Shown here: one piece after another, positions 26,260 to 35,067 of the stretch
Position numbering within the stretch: position 1 is the stretch's first letter
How the letters are laid out: every line of letters begins with the position of its first letter
NCBI GenBank assembly: GCA_964473645.1
Contig: CAYYPW010000004.1
Span: forward strand, 62,001-126,000
Length of the DNA: 64,000 bases
From: HdN1 sp964473645
GTDB taxonomy: Bacteria > Pseudomonadota > Gammaproteobacteria > Pseudomonadales > Ketobacteraceae
Direction of reading: 5' to 3'
The notes under the pieces: model-generated
The model's input: the letters and a program-made list of their open reading frames with translations, nothing else
Database searches by the model: none
What the model was told of the DNA's origin: nothing
Translations under genes and position numbers: made by a program

Positions 26260-29200
26260 TTACTCCGCAGTCATTGCCGTTCGCGTAATTTTATAACGCT
26301 GTCCTGCAGCTAATGGTTGTCGAATTTCTGATGTCTGCCCATCAGACCATTGAATTACCACACGATCCACCTGCTCTACTTGCGCCAGGCCAAACGCGGC
26401 TTGTGGATCATCAAACGACAAATAGCCACCCGACAATTTCAGTTCACGCATTTGTTGCTGCTTGTCACCGTAATACACCATGACCTTGCAACCAATGCAA
26501 AAGCGGTTGCCTTTTTCATCGCGAAGCGCAAACGAGATCCCTTGGTTGGCCGTCTGGTTAATATAGATACGGGGTGAGGCCATGATCGCTGTGGCGACGA
26601 TATCGAGATCGCCATCATTATCAAGATCAACGTAGGTATACGCAGGCGTGTTCAATAATTCGTTCAAACCAGCGGCATCGGTCGCACGGGAAAACACCCT
26701 ACCCTGCTCGTTATGAAAAAAGACGTTACTGTGGATCTCATTCTGCTGCTCGCCAAAGCCAAAACCGTTTGCAACGAGAATATCCTGCCAACCATCATTA
26801 TCAAGATCCGCCGCCTTGGAATTCCAACTCCAGAAGCTCTTGTCGACCTGCATCGCTTTTGCAACCTCCTGAAACTTGCCATTACCATCGGCCAGCAGCA
26901 GTTTGTTATTGTGCTGTTGAGGAATATGTTCAGCCAGTGACAAAGGGGTTTGCGGAAGCGCTTCGGCCATGCGGCGGCATAGCACTTGTATATCAGCAAA
27001 TTCGCTACTTATGCGGTCACACAGTTGCGGATTGCGAGTGTTACGCGCAATCGCAGTCGCAAATGCAGCAACACAGGCTTTGCGTTGCGCTGCTGATGCC
27101 GCTTCTGCAGACGTTGACTGTTCAGAGAGTGACTCTTTAGAAAGCGACGCGGAGCCGGCTTGTTCGCACCATTGCGGTTTAAATTCCTTGAGTGCCTGCC
27201 AGCCCTTAAGCAGGTCGTTACACTGGCGGGTTCCGTCGGGGGTATCGATCAATTCACAATAAGAGGGAGCTTCCCCAGGCCCGAACGACATGTCAGTCGT
27301 AAAAATATCCAGCCGCAAATCGTTGTTGAAATCCGCCGTGTCAACGCTCATGGTTGTGAGGGACGTATTAGGAACCACACCCTGTTGGGGCGTTATGCGA
27401 TCGAAGCCGCCCTCAGTTTTATCGACATAGTAGAGATCAGGCGCATCGCCGTCATTGCCCACCACCAGATCGACGCGACCATTATGGTTGAAATCCGATA
27501 GCAATACTGAAAGTGTTTCGCCGTTCACGGCATCGTCGTCATACGCGGCAAAGCCATTGCCGTTATTCACCCACCAGACATTGCGTGAATGTTGGGTGGC
27601 AAACTGATTTTCTGCGCCTGCCGTCCAGTTGCCCATCAGCGCATCGAGGGTGCCGTTCTGGTTTATATCGGCAAAAGCGACTGCCATCGTCAAGCTGGTA
27701 TTCGGATTGGCAATGGCATGCAAGCTGTCAGTCGCCCACACGCCTTGCCGATTCTCCACCCAGTAATTGGTGCCGCCATAGGTGGTGAAAAACAAATCCT
27801 GCCAGCCATCATTGTTGATATCAACGAAGCTCACGACAAAGGTATTCAACGGAGTTGCCGACATCAATGCCAATGGCTGCTCGGCAAAGTGACCATTGCC
27901 TTGATTGATAAACACAAGCGGGCCTTTGGATGTTGCAAAAACCAGGTCAGCAAAGCCATTGTTGTCAACATCACCCGACGCAATCCCACGGCCATATTTG
28001 AATGGCTCGTAAAAATCACTCAAGCGAAAATCAAACGGCATTTTTATGCCCATCGCTTCGGCGGTCATTTTGGTAAAGGTCGTCTTGGCATCTGCCACAT
28101 GCAAAACAGATTTTTGAAAACCAGAATGCTCGATCATCAACGGCTCGCCACTACTCTTATCCGTTAGTACCACGGGCGTCCAGATCGCCGTTGCGGTATT
28201 GCCAAGGGGTATCGCTGGCGCTGCAGCAGCAGGCATCACTGTCGGGGTTTGCTGCGCGACCGAGGTCTCGGCGTTTTCCAGCGAATATTGGGTTTTCACA
28301 CGATTGACCATAATGGTTTCGTTGCACGATGCCGACAACTCAGGCAACGGAATCACGCGACAATTCGCCAGATCGCCTGTTGAAACCGCATAATCATGAC
28401 CAATTTTTGCATGACAGGCCTGTTTGGCTTCGGGCCCACTCATCAGCTCACAAGCAGAGGTATCTTGCACGTCGGGAAGCGTCACAGCGAAATTGCCCGC
28501 ACGAATGTCGGTTAACGCCCGTTGTTCGCAATTTGCCTGCCAGGTTGCATCGGGGAGTTCGCGACACAGCTCAGCGACCATCGCGTTCAGCCGCTCGTCG
28601 CTAATACCTTTACCAGTGTCAATTTTTTGATGCGAATCGAGTTGTTGTGTCACGTGCGCTGTTGCGGTGGATACCGTCTTTTCATCCAGATAATTTGCAA
28701 TCAACCCGGTAGTGGTGGCCAACACGGCAATGGCCAGAAACAACCCGAGACTCAATGCCACAGAAATGCGGCGCGCAATCACCATGGCCGGATAAATACT
28801 GAATATGCCCAAGGCAAACAGTAACGCCATGCTTAAGCCTTCTGACAAGCCGCTGGCCATGAGAATCATGGTGGTCACGACATCAAACATCATCGGCACT
28901 GGCAAAAAAGTGGCGACCAGGCTCACCGCCAGCATACTCAGCACGCTGGTTTTGATGTCGGCCAAGGCATTAGCTGGAATAGCTTCAATCACAATGGCAC
29001 CTAACACGCCTGCCAACAGCATTAACGGCAACGTGGTTTTAACAATAAACCAGAGATTCACTAAAAACGCTTTCACCACACGTGAAATCGCCTCGAACCA
29101 ATTCCGCGCCGGCAACTCACAGATAACATCGCCCACAATCGCAGGGGCAGGCGCCGCACCTATCGCTTGAATGTCATTGAGAGCTTTTGGCGATACCGCT

Positions 29201-29787
29201 GAATCGGACACAAAGCGTTGGACCAAAAAGGGCACCACCACCAAAACGACAACCAGCACGCCAGCGACCTTGAGCATCGCCATGTGAAACGGCAGCAACG
29301 AAAAAGTAGTGGTCAATACATAAATATTCAGCGTGGGAGAACTAAACAGGGTCGCCAGCGCCGTTTCGACGCGTGTGCCAGCCCGGACCATGCCATAAGC
29401 AATGGGTGTCGAACAGTTGGCACACACCCCCAGCGGAATGCCGATAAACATCCCCTTGAGCGCATTTAGAGCACGAAATCGGGAGGGGGATGTGGGTGGA
29501 AGCAACCGCAAAAAGGTGATGAAAGCCGCCGCAAACAGCAGGCCAAAGGTCATGCCTTTCCAGTTGGTGTAGCCCCAATTCAGCGACGATCGCCACACCC
29601 GCTCCGTGTAGGGTTGCGCTACGTCAACCTTGACCACTGTATCAAACGCAATGGCGCTGATACTGGCGCGCTGCCCCATCTGGGCCTTTTGATCAAGCGC
29701 TGGGTAACGGGATTGCGTCCAGAAATAAAGGGCAAGGCACGCCATCAATAAGGCGGCCAGCGAAAGCTGACGTTTGTCGAGAGTCAT
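26260..29787 (-). CDS. fusion of an ArsP/DUF318-type permease with VCBS/FG-GAP repeats and an ASPIC/UnbV domain
   Basis: A 1175-aa membrane protein. Residues 1-390 hold one N-terminal TM helix, an about 50-residue periplasmic segment, then about eight TM helices with the ArsP-like signature LGVCANCSTPIAYGMVRAG and LFSSPTLNIYVLTTTF. Two linkers rich in spaced Cys follow (about 400-505 and 860-960). Residues 595-1075 hold at least seven VCBS/FG-GAP units (DVDNNGFADLVF, DINNDGWQDLFFT, DFNHNGRVDLVVGN, DLDNDGWQDILVAN, DLDNDGDLDIVAT), whose Asp/Asn loops bind Ca2+. The C-terminus is an ASPIC/UnbV domain (VVIQWSDGQTSEIRQPLAAGQ). The repeats probably form a periplasmic beta-propeller on a cytoplasmic-membrane exporter. 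The substrate is unknown; metalloid or metal export is a guess from the permease family. Confidence 0.85.
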   Translation of the reverse strand: MTLDKRQLSLAALLMACLALYFWTQSRYPALDQKAQMGQRASISAIAFDTVVKVDVAQPYTERVWRSSLNWGYTNWKGMTFGLLFAAAFITFLRLLPPTSPSRFRALNALKGMFIGIPLGVCANCSTPIAYGMVRAGTRVETALATLFSSPTLNIYVLTTTFSLLPFHMAMLKVAGVLVVVLVVVPFLVQRFVSDSAVSPKALNDIQAIGAAPAPAIVGDVICELPARNWFEAISRVVKAFLVNLWFIVKTTLPLMLLAGVLGAIVIEAIPANALADIKTSVLSMLAVSLVATFLPVPMMFDVVTTMILMASGLSEGLSMALLFALGIFSIYPAMVIARRISVALSLGLFLAIAVLATTTGLIANYLDEKTVSTATAHVTQQLDSHQKIDTGKGISDERLNAMVAELCRELPDATWQANCEQRALTDIRAGNFAVTLPDVQDTSACELMSGPEAKQACHAKIGHDYAVSTGDLANCRVIPLPELSASCNETIMVNRVKTQYSLENAETSVAQQTPTVMPAAAAPAIPLGNTATAIWTPVVLTDKSSGEPLMIEHSGFQKSVLHVADAKTTFTKMTAEAMGIKMPFDFRLSDFYEPFKYGRGIASGDVDNNGFADLVFATSKGPLVFINQGNGHFAEQPLALMSATPLNTFVVSFVDINNDGWQDLFFTTYGGTNYWVENRQGVWATDSLHAIANPNTSLTMAVAFADINQNGTLDALMGNWTAGAENQFATQHSRNVWWVNNGNGFAAYDDDAVNGETLSVLLSDFNHNGRVDLVVGNDGDAPDLYYVDKTEGGFDRITPQQGVVPNTSLTTMSVDTADFNNDLRLDIFTTDMSFGPGEAPSYCELIDTPDGTRQCNDLLKGWQALKEFKPQWCEQAGSASLSKESLSEQSTSAEAASAAQRKACVAAFATAIARNTRNPQLCDRISSEFADIQVLCRRMAEALPQTPLSLAEHIPQQHNNKLLLADGNGKFQEVAKAMQVDKSFWSWNSKAADLDNDGWQDILVANGFGFGEQQNEIHSNVFFHNEQGRVFSRATDAAGLNELLNTPAYTYVDLDNDGDLDIVATAIMASPRIYINQTANQGISFALRDEKGNRFCIGCKVMVYYGDKQQQMRELKLSGGYLSFDDPQAAFGLAQVEQVDRVVIQWSDGQTSEIRQPLAAGQRYKITRTAMTAE

Positions 29788-29916
29788 GGTGAGGTCCTGC
29801 AGAGGGAATCAGTGGGTGCCTGCAACGACACCCTTTCTTGTACTTTGGTGCCGATTATAAACACCCTTAGCGACCCCACCAAGACTATTTGGCAGTGTTT
29901 TCGCGAATGGCCTTGG

Positions 29917-30930
29917 TTAGTCCGCCTTCTTTAAATATTGCCGCAACTGGGACTTAAGCGCTTTAGGTATGGCTCTTATGGTCAAGGTATCGGAATGCTC
30001 ATCATAGGAAATATGATTGCCGAGCATGGCCGTTGAAAAGCCAATACTGAGATCCTGATCGCGACCAAAAAATCGTGTGTAACGGCGTAATTGTTTGCGA
30101 TCCGTATAAATCCCCTGCGGCGGCTCTTCAATACGTTCTTTTAGAAAATTTAGCAAGGCGGCGGGCGCTGCATCATCGACATGTTCTGCTAGTGCTCGCA
30201 ACTCGACCGGCATGCCCTGCTTGTCCTGATCGATGCAGTAGTCCACCACTTTGCTGCGATATTCCTGGGCCTTTTCGGGTTCGAGGGTTTGTGTAAATTG
30301 CTCGATGCTACCGAGAAATTCTTCGGTTTTGGCAGCACGATTAAGCCCTTCGCTAAAGCGTATAAACGTATTCCAGGCGAGCGTCTGCGGGTGTTGATTG
30401 CGCGGCGCCACGATACTCAAGTAGGTCTGCACATTGTCATTCAACCATTCGTTGAGATGAACACGGGCACCATACTGCAAGCGATTGGTAAATAAACTCG
30501 GGCCGGTACGCACAGTGAGTTGCGGTGATATATGAAAGCTCTCATCGTGTTGCAGTAAAAATGCATAAACGACATCGCTATCGCCACTTCGATCGATCAC
30601 CAGCCACAAATACACATTGACGTTTTGATCGGTAGGCGGTTCGATTTGAAGGCCGGATTGAAACTGGCTGGCAAGTTGATCCGCCATTTGGGTGTCGTCG
30701 ATCTCTTGACGATGATAGCTTTTCAACACGGTTGACACTTCTGCTTCGGGAGATGTCTCAAAAAAGCCAAATTGCCGACGCGGATGTGTGAGAAACACCG
30801 AGCGCAATTTGTCGAACAAAAGTTCGTGGGCACCCTCATCGGTTTCGTTATGAATGGCATCAAGGGGCGATGCGCTGCGGTGGATCTGACCGTCGCGCAC
30901 GGTTAAATGATAGATACGACTGAATTTCAC
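29917..30930 (-). CDS. yejK: nucleoid-associated protein YejK/NdpA
   Basis: A 337-aa NdpA-family protein: residue runs such as THPRRQFGFFET, YHRQEIDD, FLLQHDESFHISPQL, RVHLNEWLND, KVVDYCIDQDK and the C-terminal RYTRFFGRDQDLSIGF follow the family. It binds the bacterial nucleoid; the precise role is poorly known. Length is normal (335-345). Its upstream region carries the longest and best-conserved of the periodic arrays in the window. Confidence 0.9.
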   Translation of the reverse strand: MKFSRIYHLTVRDGQIHRSASPLDAIHNETDEGAHELLFDKLRSVFLTHPRRQFGFFETSPEAEVSTVLKSYHRQEIDDTQMADQLASQFQSGLQIEPPTDQNVNVYLWLVIDRSGDSDVVYAFLLQHDESFHISPQLTVRTGPSLFTNRLQYGARVHLNEWLNDNVQTYLSIVAPRNQHPQTLAWNTFIRFSEGLNRAAKTEEFLGSIEQFTQTLEPEKAQEYRSKVVDYCIDQDKQGMPVELRALAEHVDDAAPAALLNFLKERIEEPPQGIYTDRKQLRRYTRFFGRDQDLSIGFSTAMLGNHISYDEHSDTLTIRAIPKALKSQLRQYLKKAD

Positions 30931-30969
30931 AGAATGCGGACTCTACGTTGCGGACTGATGTTCGAAGAC

Positions 30970-31195
30970 TCTTATTGCAAGCTGACCTTTTACAAATTGA
31001 ATTTCAACAAATTGACTTTTTGCAATCTGATTGCTCTTGCCTGCTGCTTGCTTTTGAATACGGATTGCTTTTCTATACGGATCGCTTTTTGAATACGGAT
31101 TGCTATTTCAGGCTGACTTTTTTTAAACGCTAAAAGTTTGTGCAAACTAATCGCATTTGATAGCTGACTGCTTTTGGATGTTGCCTGCTCTTTTA
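30970..31195 (-). repeat. degenerate tandem array, 17-18 bp period, leader of yejK
   Basis: Three strong units occupy 31056-31072, 31073-31090 and 31091-31108; the first is GAATACGGATTGCTTTT on the plus strand. Decayed units of the same length continue on both sides, for about 11 in total. The array fills most of the gene-free 30931-31288 region. Nothing else was seen there. There is no protein reading, because frames shift with each unit. Confidence 0.8.
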
Positions 31196-31288
31196 TCCCC
31201 ATTGGTACAAAGCGGCGGCTGGGAATAACCCCAAAAGCGTGCAGATTGTAAGCGATTCGATAACAGATCGCCACTCCTACACAGAGTT

Positions 31289-31984
31289 TCAATCACCTCC
31301 CCCACCACCACAACCGCCGGAGTCGCCACCCGAGGAATCAGAAGCACTATCTGACGAATGAGAATCGAAAAAACTGCTATCAGAACCAGAATCACCGGAA
31401 CACCCAGAAGAACAGCCGATATGCGAACCGCAATAATCACTACTGGCATTGGCGTTTTTTGCTGTGCAATCGGGTGCGAACTTGAATCCATCAGCAATCG
31501 CCAACTCGCCGTCGAGAGCAAATAGAAGCGGCAATTTTGAAGGCGTTTTCGGATCTATTTTTTCGCGGGCACAGCACAAACGCCACGCACGCTTGATGCC
31601 TTCTGACGCCAATGTTGGCGTTTTCATGGCTTCGGCAGGCGTATGATGCAAGAACCGCCCCAACGCCTTTTTGCAGAAATCGTTGTAATCACGGGTAAAC
31701 AAAATAAATTCGTGCCAGGCAATATCGACTACTTGTGATGGCATCGCCACCATTTTGTCACCCGCCATCAGACAAATAACAAAATATTCCTTCAGGCCTC
31801 GCATGACTCGATTGACCTGCGCGTCACTGAGATGCGGGTAGTGTTGTTTTACCTTTTCGCGAATACGCTTGGGGTAGCGATATTCGACGATGAATTTTTC
31901 CTGACTTTTACTGATACGTTTGCGGCCATATTTTTTCCAGAGGACATAGCCGATCACCGCCACCACAACCCATTCGAAACCCAT
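31289..31984 (-). CDS. GRDP-like membrane-anchored protein with Gly/Ser/Cys-rich tail
   Basis: A 231-aa protein. Residues 3-16 are a single hydrophobic segment (WVVVAVIGYVLWKKYG). The central domain has DIAWHEFILFTRDYNDFC and GRFLHHTPAEAMK, the signature of the glycine-rich-domain-protein-like family (PF07173). The last 50 residues are low-complexity Ser/Asp/Gly with seven Cys, ending in a polyglycine run. ATG 31984 is chosen over a TTG at 32002. The function of bacterial members is unknown. Confidence 0.75.
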   Translation of the reverse strand: MGFEWVVVAVIGYVLWKKYGRKRISKSQEKFIVEYRYPKRIREKVKQHYPHLSDAQVNRVMRGLKEYFVICLMAGDKMVAMPSQVVDIAWHEFILFTRDYNDFCKKALGRFLHHTPAEAMKTPTLASEGIKRAWRLCCAREKIDPKTPSKLPLLFALDGELAIADGFKFAPDCTAKNANASSDYCGSHIGCSSGCSGDSGSDSSFFDSHSSDSASDSSGGDSGGCGGGGGD

Positions 31985-32175
31985 CGTTACGCAGCTCCCC
32001 AATGCTTACCCACTCATTGTGGGTCATAATAGCACCCCACTTTTGGGAGCTCACGCATTGATTTTGAGTCATACTTAAGTACACTGCACACCACGAGGCG
32101 CTCGTATTCCACGTTGCCGAATCCTCCGGTTTTGAAACTGCCACACCCGTTCATCACAAGCCCCCAAGAGCCGCC

Positions 32176-32793
32176 ATGGAAACCGTCGCCGTCATTGACT
32201 TTGAAACTACCGGCTTGTCACCTGACCAAGGGGATCGCGCCACAGAAATCGCAGCGGTCATACTCAAAAATGGAAAGATTGTCGACCGCTATCAAAGCCT
32301 AATGTATGCGGGCGTTCGAATTCCCGCCTTTATTGAATCGCTGACCGGTATCACCAATGCAATGATACGCAAAGCTCCACCGGCGAGCGATGTGATGCGG
32401 GAGGTGTCCGAGTTCGTCGGCAATTATCCGTTAGTTGCCCATAATGCATCCTTTGACCGCAAATTCTGGGACGCTGAACTCACTCGCATCCGTCGCAAGC
32501 GTGAACAGGAATTTGCGTGTTCATTAATGGTCGCACGGCGGGTGCTACCTCACGCGCCGAGTCATAAGCTGGGTGAGTTGGTAGCGTTTGCCAAATTGCC
32601 TGTCACCGGGCGCTTCCACAGAGCCCTCGCAGATGCCGAAATGGCAGCCAGTTTATTGCTCTATATGGAACAGGAACTCTGTCGCAAGTACGGCATGAAA
32701 AACATTTCGCACGACATGTTGCGTGACATCCAGTCGGTTCAAAAGCAGAAACTGGATAAGCTGATGGAGCGGGTATTGAGCACTCAACCCTAA
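32176..32793 (+). CDS. DnaQ-family 3'-5' exonuclease
   Basis: A 205-aa DEDDh exonuclease. D8 and E10 lie in the first motif (IDFETTG), the second Asp in VAHNASFDRKF, and the catalytic His and last Asp in GRFHRALADAEMA. It lacks the C-terminal polymerase-binding part of replicative epsilon, so it is a stand-alone proofreading or RNA-trimming type. It is followed after 47 bp by the enoyl-CoA hydratase gene on the same strand. Confidence 0.88.
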   Translation: METVAVIDFETTGLSPDQGDRATEIAAVILKNGKIVDRYQSLMYAGVRIPAFIESLTGITNAMIRKAPPASDVMREVSEFVGNYPLVAHNASFDRKFWDAELTRIRRKREQEFACSLMVARRVLPHAPSHKLGELVAFAKLPVTGRFHRALADAEMAASLLLYMEQELCRKYGMKNISHDMLRDIQSVQKQKLDKLMERVLSTQP

Positions 32794-32840
32794 GCGTTAA
32801 TAGAAGAAGTATTTAGAAATAAGACGTTAAGAGAAAAAAC

Positions 32841-33629
32841 ATGAACACTTTTTTGCGATATGAACAACGAGGTCACGTTGTGACCCTCACCATGAACGAT
32901 CCGGAAAAGCGCAACCCACTCACGGGCAACACCGCTGTAGATGAATTCATCGCAGCCATCGACAGTATACACCGTGATAAAAGCGTACGTGCTGTGGTGT
33001 TGACCGGCGCTGGCCCTGCATTTTCGGCCGGTGGAAATTTGAAGGCTCTGCAAACGCTAGCATCTGGTTCGGTTTCAGCACTGGATATTCGCGACGACTA
33101 TCAAGCAGGCATTCAACGATTACCGGTTGCCTTGTTCAATCTTGAAGTCCCGGTCATCGCTGCCGTTAATGGTCCCGCCATTGGTGCGGGGCTTGATCTC
33201 TGCTGCATGTGTGATATCCGCATCGCTTCGACGCAAGCACGATTTGCGGAAAGCTTTGTCAAACTTGGATTGATTTCTGGCGATGGTGGCGCATGGTTGT
33301 TGCCGCGCATTATTGGCTTGTCACGGGCGGCCGAAATGACCTTTGCTGGGGACACCATTGATGCAGAAACCGCATTACAGTGGAATCTGGTTTCGCAGGT
33401 GGTCGCACCCGATCAGCTGCTACCCACAGCGCATGCACTGGCAGAACGCATTGCGGCTAACCCGCCCCATGCATTACGTCTAAGCAAACGCCTGCTGCGA
33501 GAATCCATTCATTCACGCCTTGATTCTGTGCTAGAGCTTGCGGCGGCGTTTCAGGCCATGTCGCATCTCACTGCTGAAAATCGTGAAGCCTTGGCTGCAT
33601 TTTTTGAGAAGCGCAAGCCGGTGTTTTAG
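32841..33629 (+). CDS. enoyl-CoA hydratase/isomerase (crotonase family)
   Basis: A 262-aa crotonase. Oxyanion-hole segments are GAGPAFSAGGNLKAL and NGPAIGAGLDLCCMCDIRIAS; the active-site region is ESFVKLGLISGDGGAWLLPRIIG. Both catalytic acid positions are filled by Glu/Asp-type residues in this motif, so hydratase activity is plausible. The C-terminal helices are complete. It belongs with beta-oxidation or branched acyl-CoA breakdown. The leader 32792-32838 contains short AAG-headed imperfect repeats, 14-15 bp apart. Confidence 0.88.
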   Translation: MNTFLRYEQRGHVVTLTMNDPEKRNPLTGNTAVDEFIAAIDSIHRDKSVRAVVLTGAGPAFSAGGNLKALQTLASGSVSALDIRDDYQAGIQRLPVALFNLEVPVIAAVNGPAIGAGLDLCCMCDIRIASTQARFAESFVKLGLISGDGGAWLLPRIIGLSRAAEMTFAGDTIDAETALQWNLVSQVVAPDQLLPTAHALAERIAANPPHALRLSKRLLRESIHSRLDSVLELAAAFQAMSHLTAENREALAAFFEKRKPVF

Positions 33630-33685
33630 GGAGGGCTCAACCGATTTTCTAAATAGAGAACAAGATTGCGCCAAACTATCGATGC

Positions 33686-34378
33686 TTAGAGCCGTGGGTC
33701 CACCGGCTCACTTTCCAATGCTAACACCCCAAAAACGCATTCATGCACCCGCCTTAGCGTTAGACGAGCAACACTCCACACCGATTGCCCCCCTGAACGC
33801 CAAACTCCGTTTCGCTGACAATCCGCGCTGACGCAACCTTTCCAGATGCGCAGGTGTTGTATAGCAGGGGCTCCCACGTCTAGCAATAATTCACCTACAT
33901 GGCGAATACTAACGCCATAGCCATATTTAACAGCACGAGCTGTTGTCCATGATTCAAACTGGGCGCGCGTCCACTCAAAGCGATGATCATGATAACGGAA
34001 CTGCCCTACGGGCAAGTGCTCGAATTTAACGTTAAACTCTGCATTCGGTGTGGTCGTGATAATCTTGGCGGGGCGCGAAAACTCCAACAGTACGCACTCA
34101 AACGCATCGAGACGCAGAAAATCCAGATGCTCGATGACTTCAACCACGGTCGCGACATTAAAACCTGCGAGGTGTTGGTCGCGGTAAATCAATGAACCGT
34201 GCAGCAGATTAATTCGCGCCCGTTGTTTCTCTGTCAACTTGTCCCAATTCAGGCGGCGTTTGGCAATTTCCAACGCGCGAAGCGACACATCCTCGACTGA
34301 GAGCGCAATTAATAAATAAGCCACATCGCACGACTCTGGTTGTGGTGATGCCTGGAATGTATCAGAGATTTTGGACAA
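33686..34378 (-). pseudogene. hen1: decayed Hen1 RNA 3'-terminal 2'-O-methyltransferase domain
   Basis: The 230-codon frame matches the C-terminal methyltransferase of bacterial Hen1: DVSLRALEIAKRRL, RINLLHGSLIYRD, the metal site VVEVIEHLD (Glu, Glu, His), TTPNAEFNVKFE and HDHRFEWTRAQFESW. The SAM-binding motif I that should precede DVSLRALE, and the whole N-terminal half of the protein, are missing. The only available start is TTG. The last 55 residues no longer match the family and look frameshifted. It follows prfH after 53 bp. Bacterial Hen1 methylates repaired or cleaved RNA ends, usually with Pnkp, which is absent. A functional short form is unlikely but not excluded. Confidence 0.7.
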
Positions 34379-34431
34379 GTCGTGTTCAGACGGACTTGAT
34401 ATAACGTGGCTCTGGTAGGTTGCGAGATGGA

Positions 34432-35067
34432 TTAAGAGGGCTTGAAGCCCTTCCCTTTGAATATACGCTTAGCGTCACCACGCTCCACCTGTTTTCTGGC
34501 CTGGTGACGCAAAGCGTTATTCTCTGCGTCTGCCTCCTCTTTTAACTCGTTTAATTTGTGCTGAATTAACAGCGTTGCCAATCGCTTATTTGCATGCTGA
34601 CTGCGTTCCGACTGGACTTTTACGCTAACGCCCGTCGCCACATGAATGGCGCGAATCGCCGAATCCGTATTGTTGACATGCTGTCCACCGGGGCCAGAAG
34701 CCCGACAAGATTCAAAACGAATCTCATCGGCATTCGAGGTTTCCGTGGGTTCGAAAACATTGCCTGCGATAAACCAGTTTTTGCGCTTATGCGTGGGCCG
34801 ATAGGGGCTTGGACAAATCCACTGCACAGTGCCGTGCCAGGATTCGGCAAAGGCACGTGCGCCTTCACCGTCCACACTCAACAGCACGGAACGCAAGGTA
34901 TTATTTTCCGGCCCCAATTTTTGTTCCAGAACTTGCACAGCCAGCCAATGCGATTGCATTTTGATATTCGCTGCATCCACCTCTGCAAGCAAATACTGCA
35001 AGGCTTTGGCAACAGCCAGACAGCATTCAGCCGGGCCTTGTGCCGAAGATAACTGCAATAAAATCAT
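34432..35067 (-). CDS. prfH: peptide chain release factor H homolog (PrfH)
   Basis: A 211-aa release-factor-like protein with the peptidyl-tRNA hydrolysis motif GPGGQHV (GGQ at 127-129) and the RF3-like C-terminal basic tail, but no stop-codon-recognition domain. This is the standard PrfH form. Its ATG overlaps the rtcB stop codon as TGATG, and GGAGG lies 8 nt upstream, so the start is secure and translation coupled. PrfH is known to be encoded with RtcB and is linked to rescue and repair of ribosomes damaged in the decoding centre. Confidence 0.93.
   Translation of the reverse strand: MILLQLSSAQGPAECCLAVAKALQYLLAEVDAANIKMQSHWLAVQVLEQKLGPENNTLRSVLLSVDGEGARAFAESWHGTVQWICPSPYRPTHKRKNWFIAGNVFEPTETSNADEIRFESCRASGPGGQHVNNTDSAIRAIHVATGVSVKVQSERSQHANKRLATLLIQHKLNELKEEADAENNALRHQARKQVERGDAKRIFKGKGFKPS

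Noticed and set aside
30970..31195. CRISPR array interpretation of the yejK leader repeats
   Set aside because: Units are 17-18 bp, degenerate and contiguous with no spacers, and no cas genes are present.
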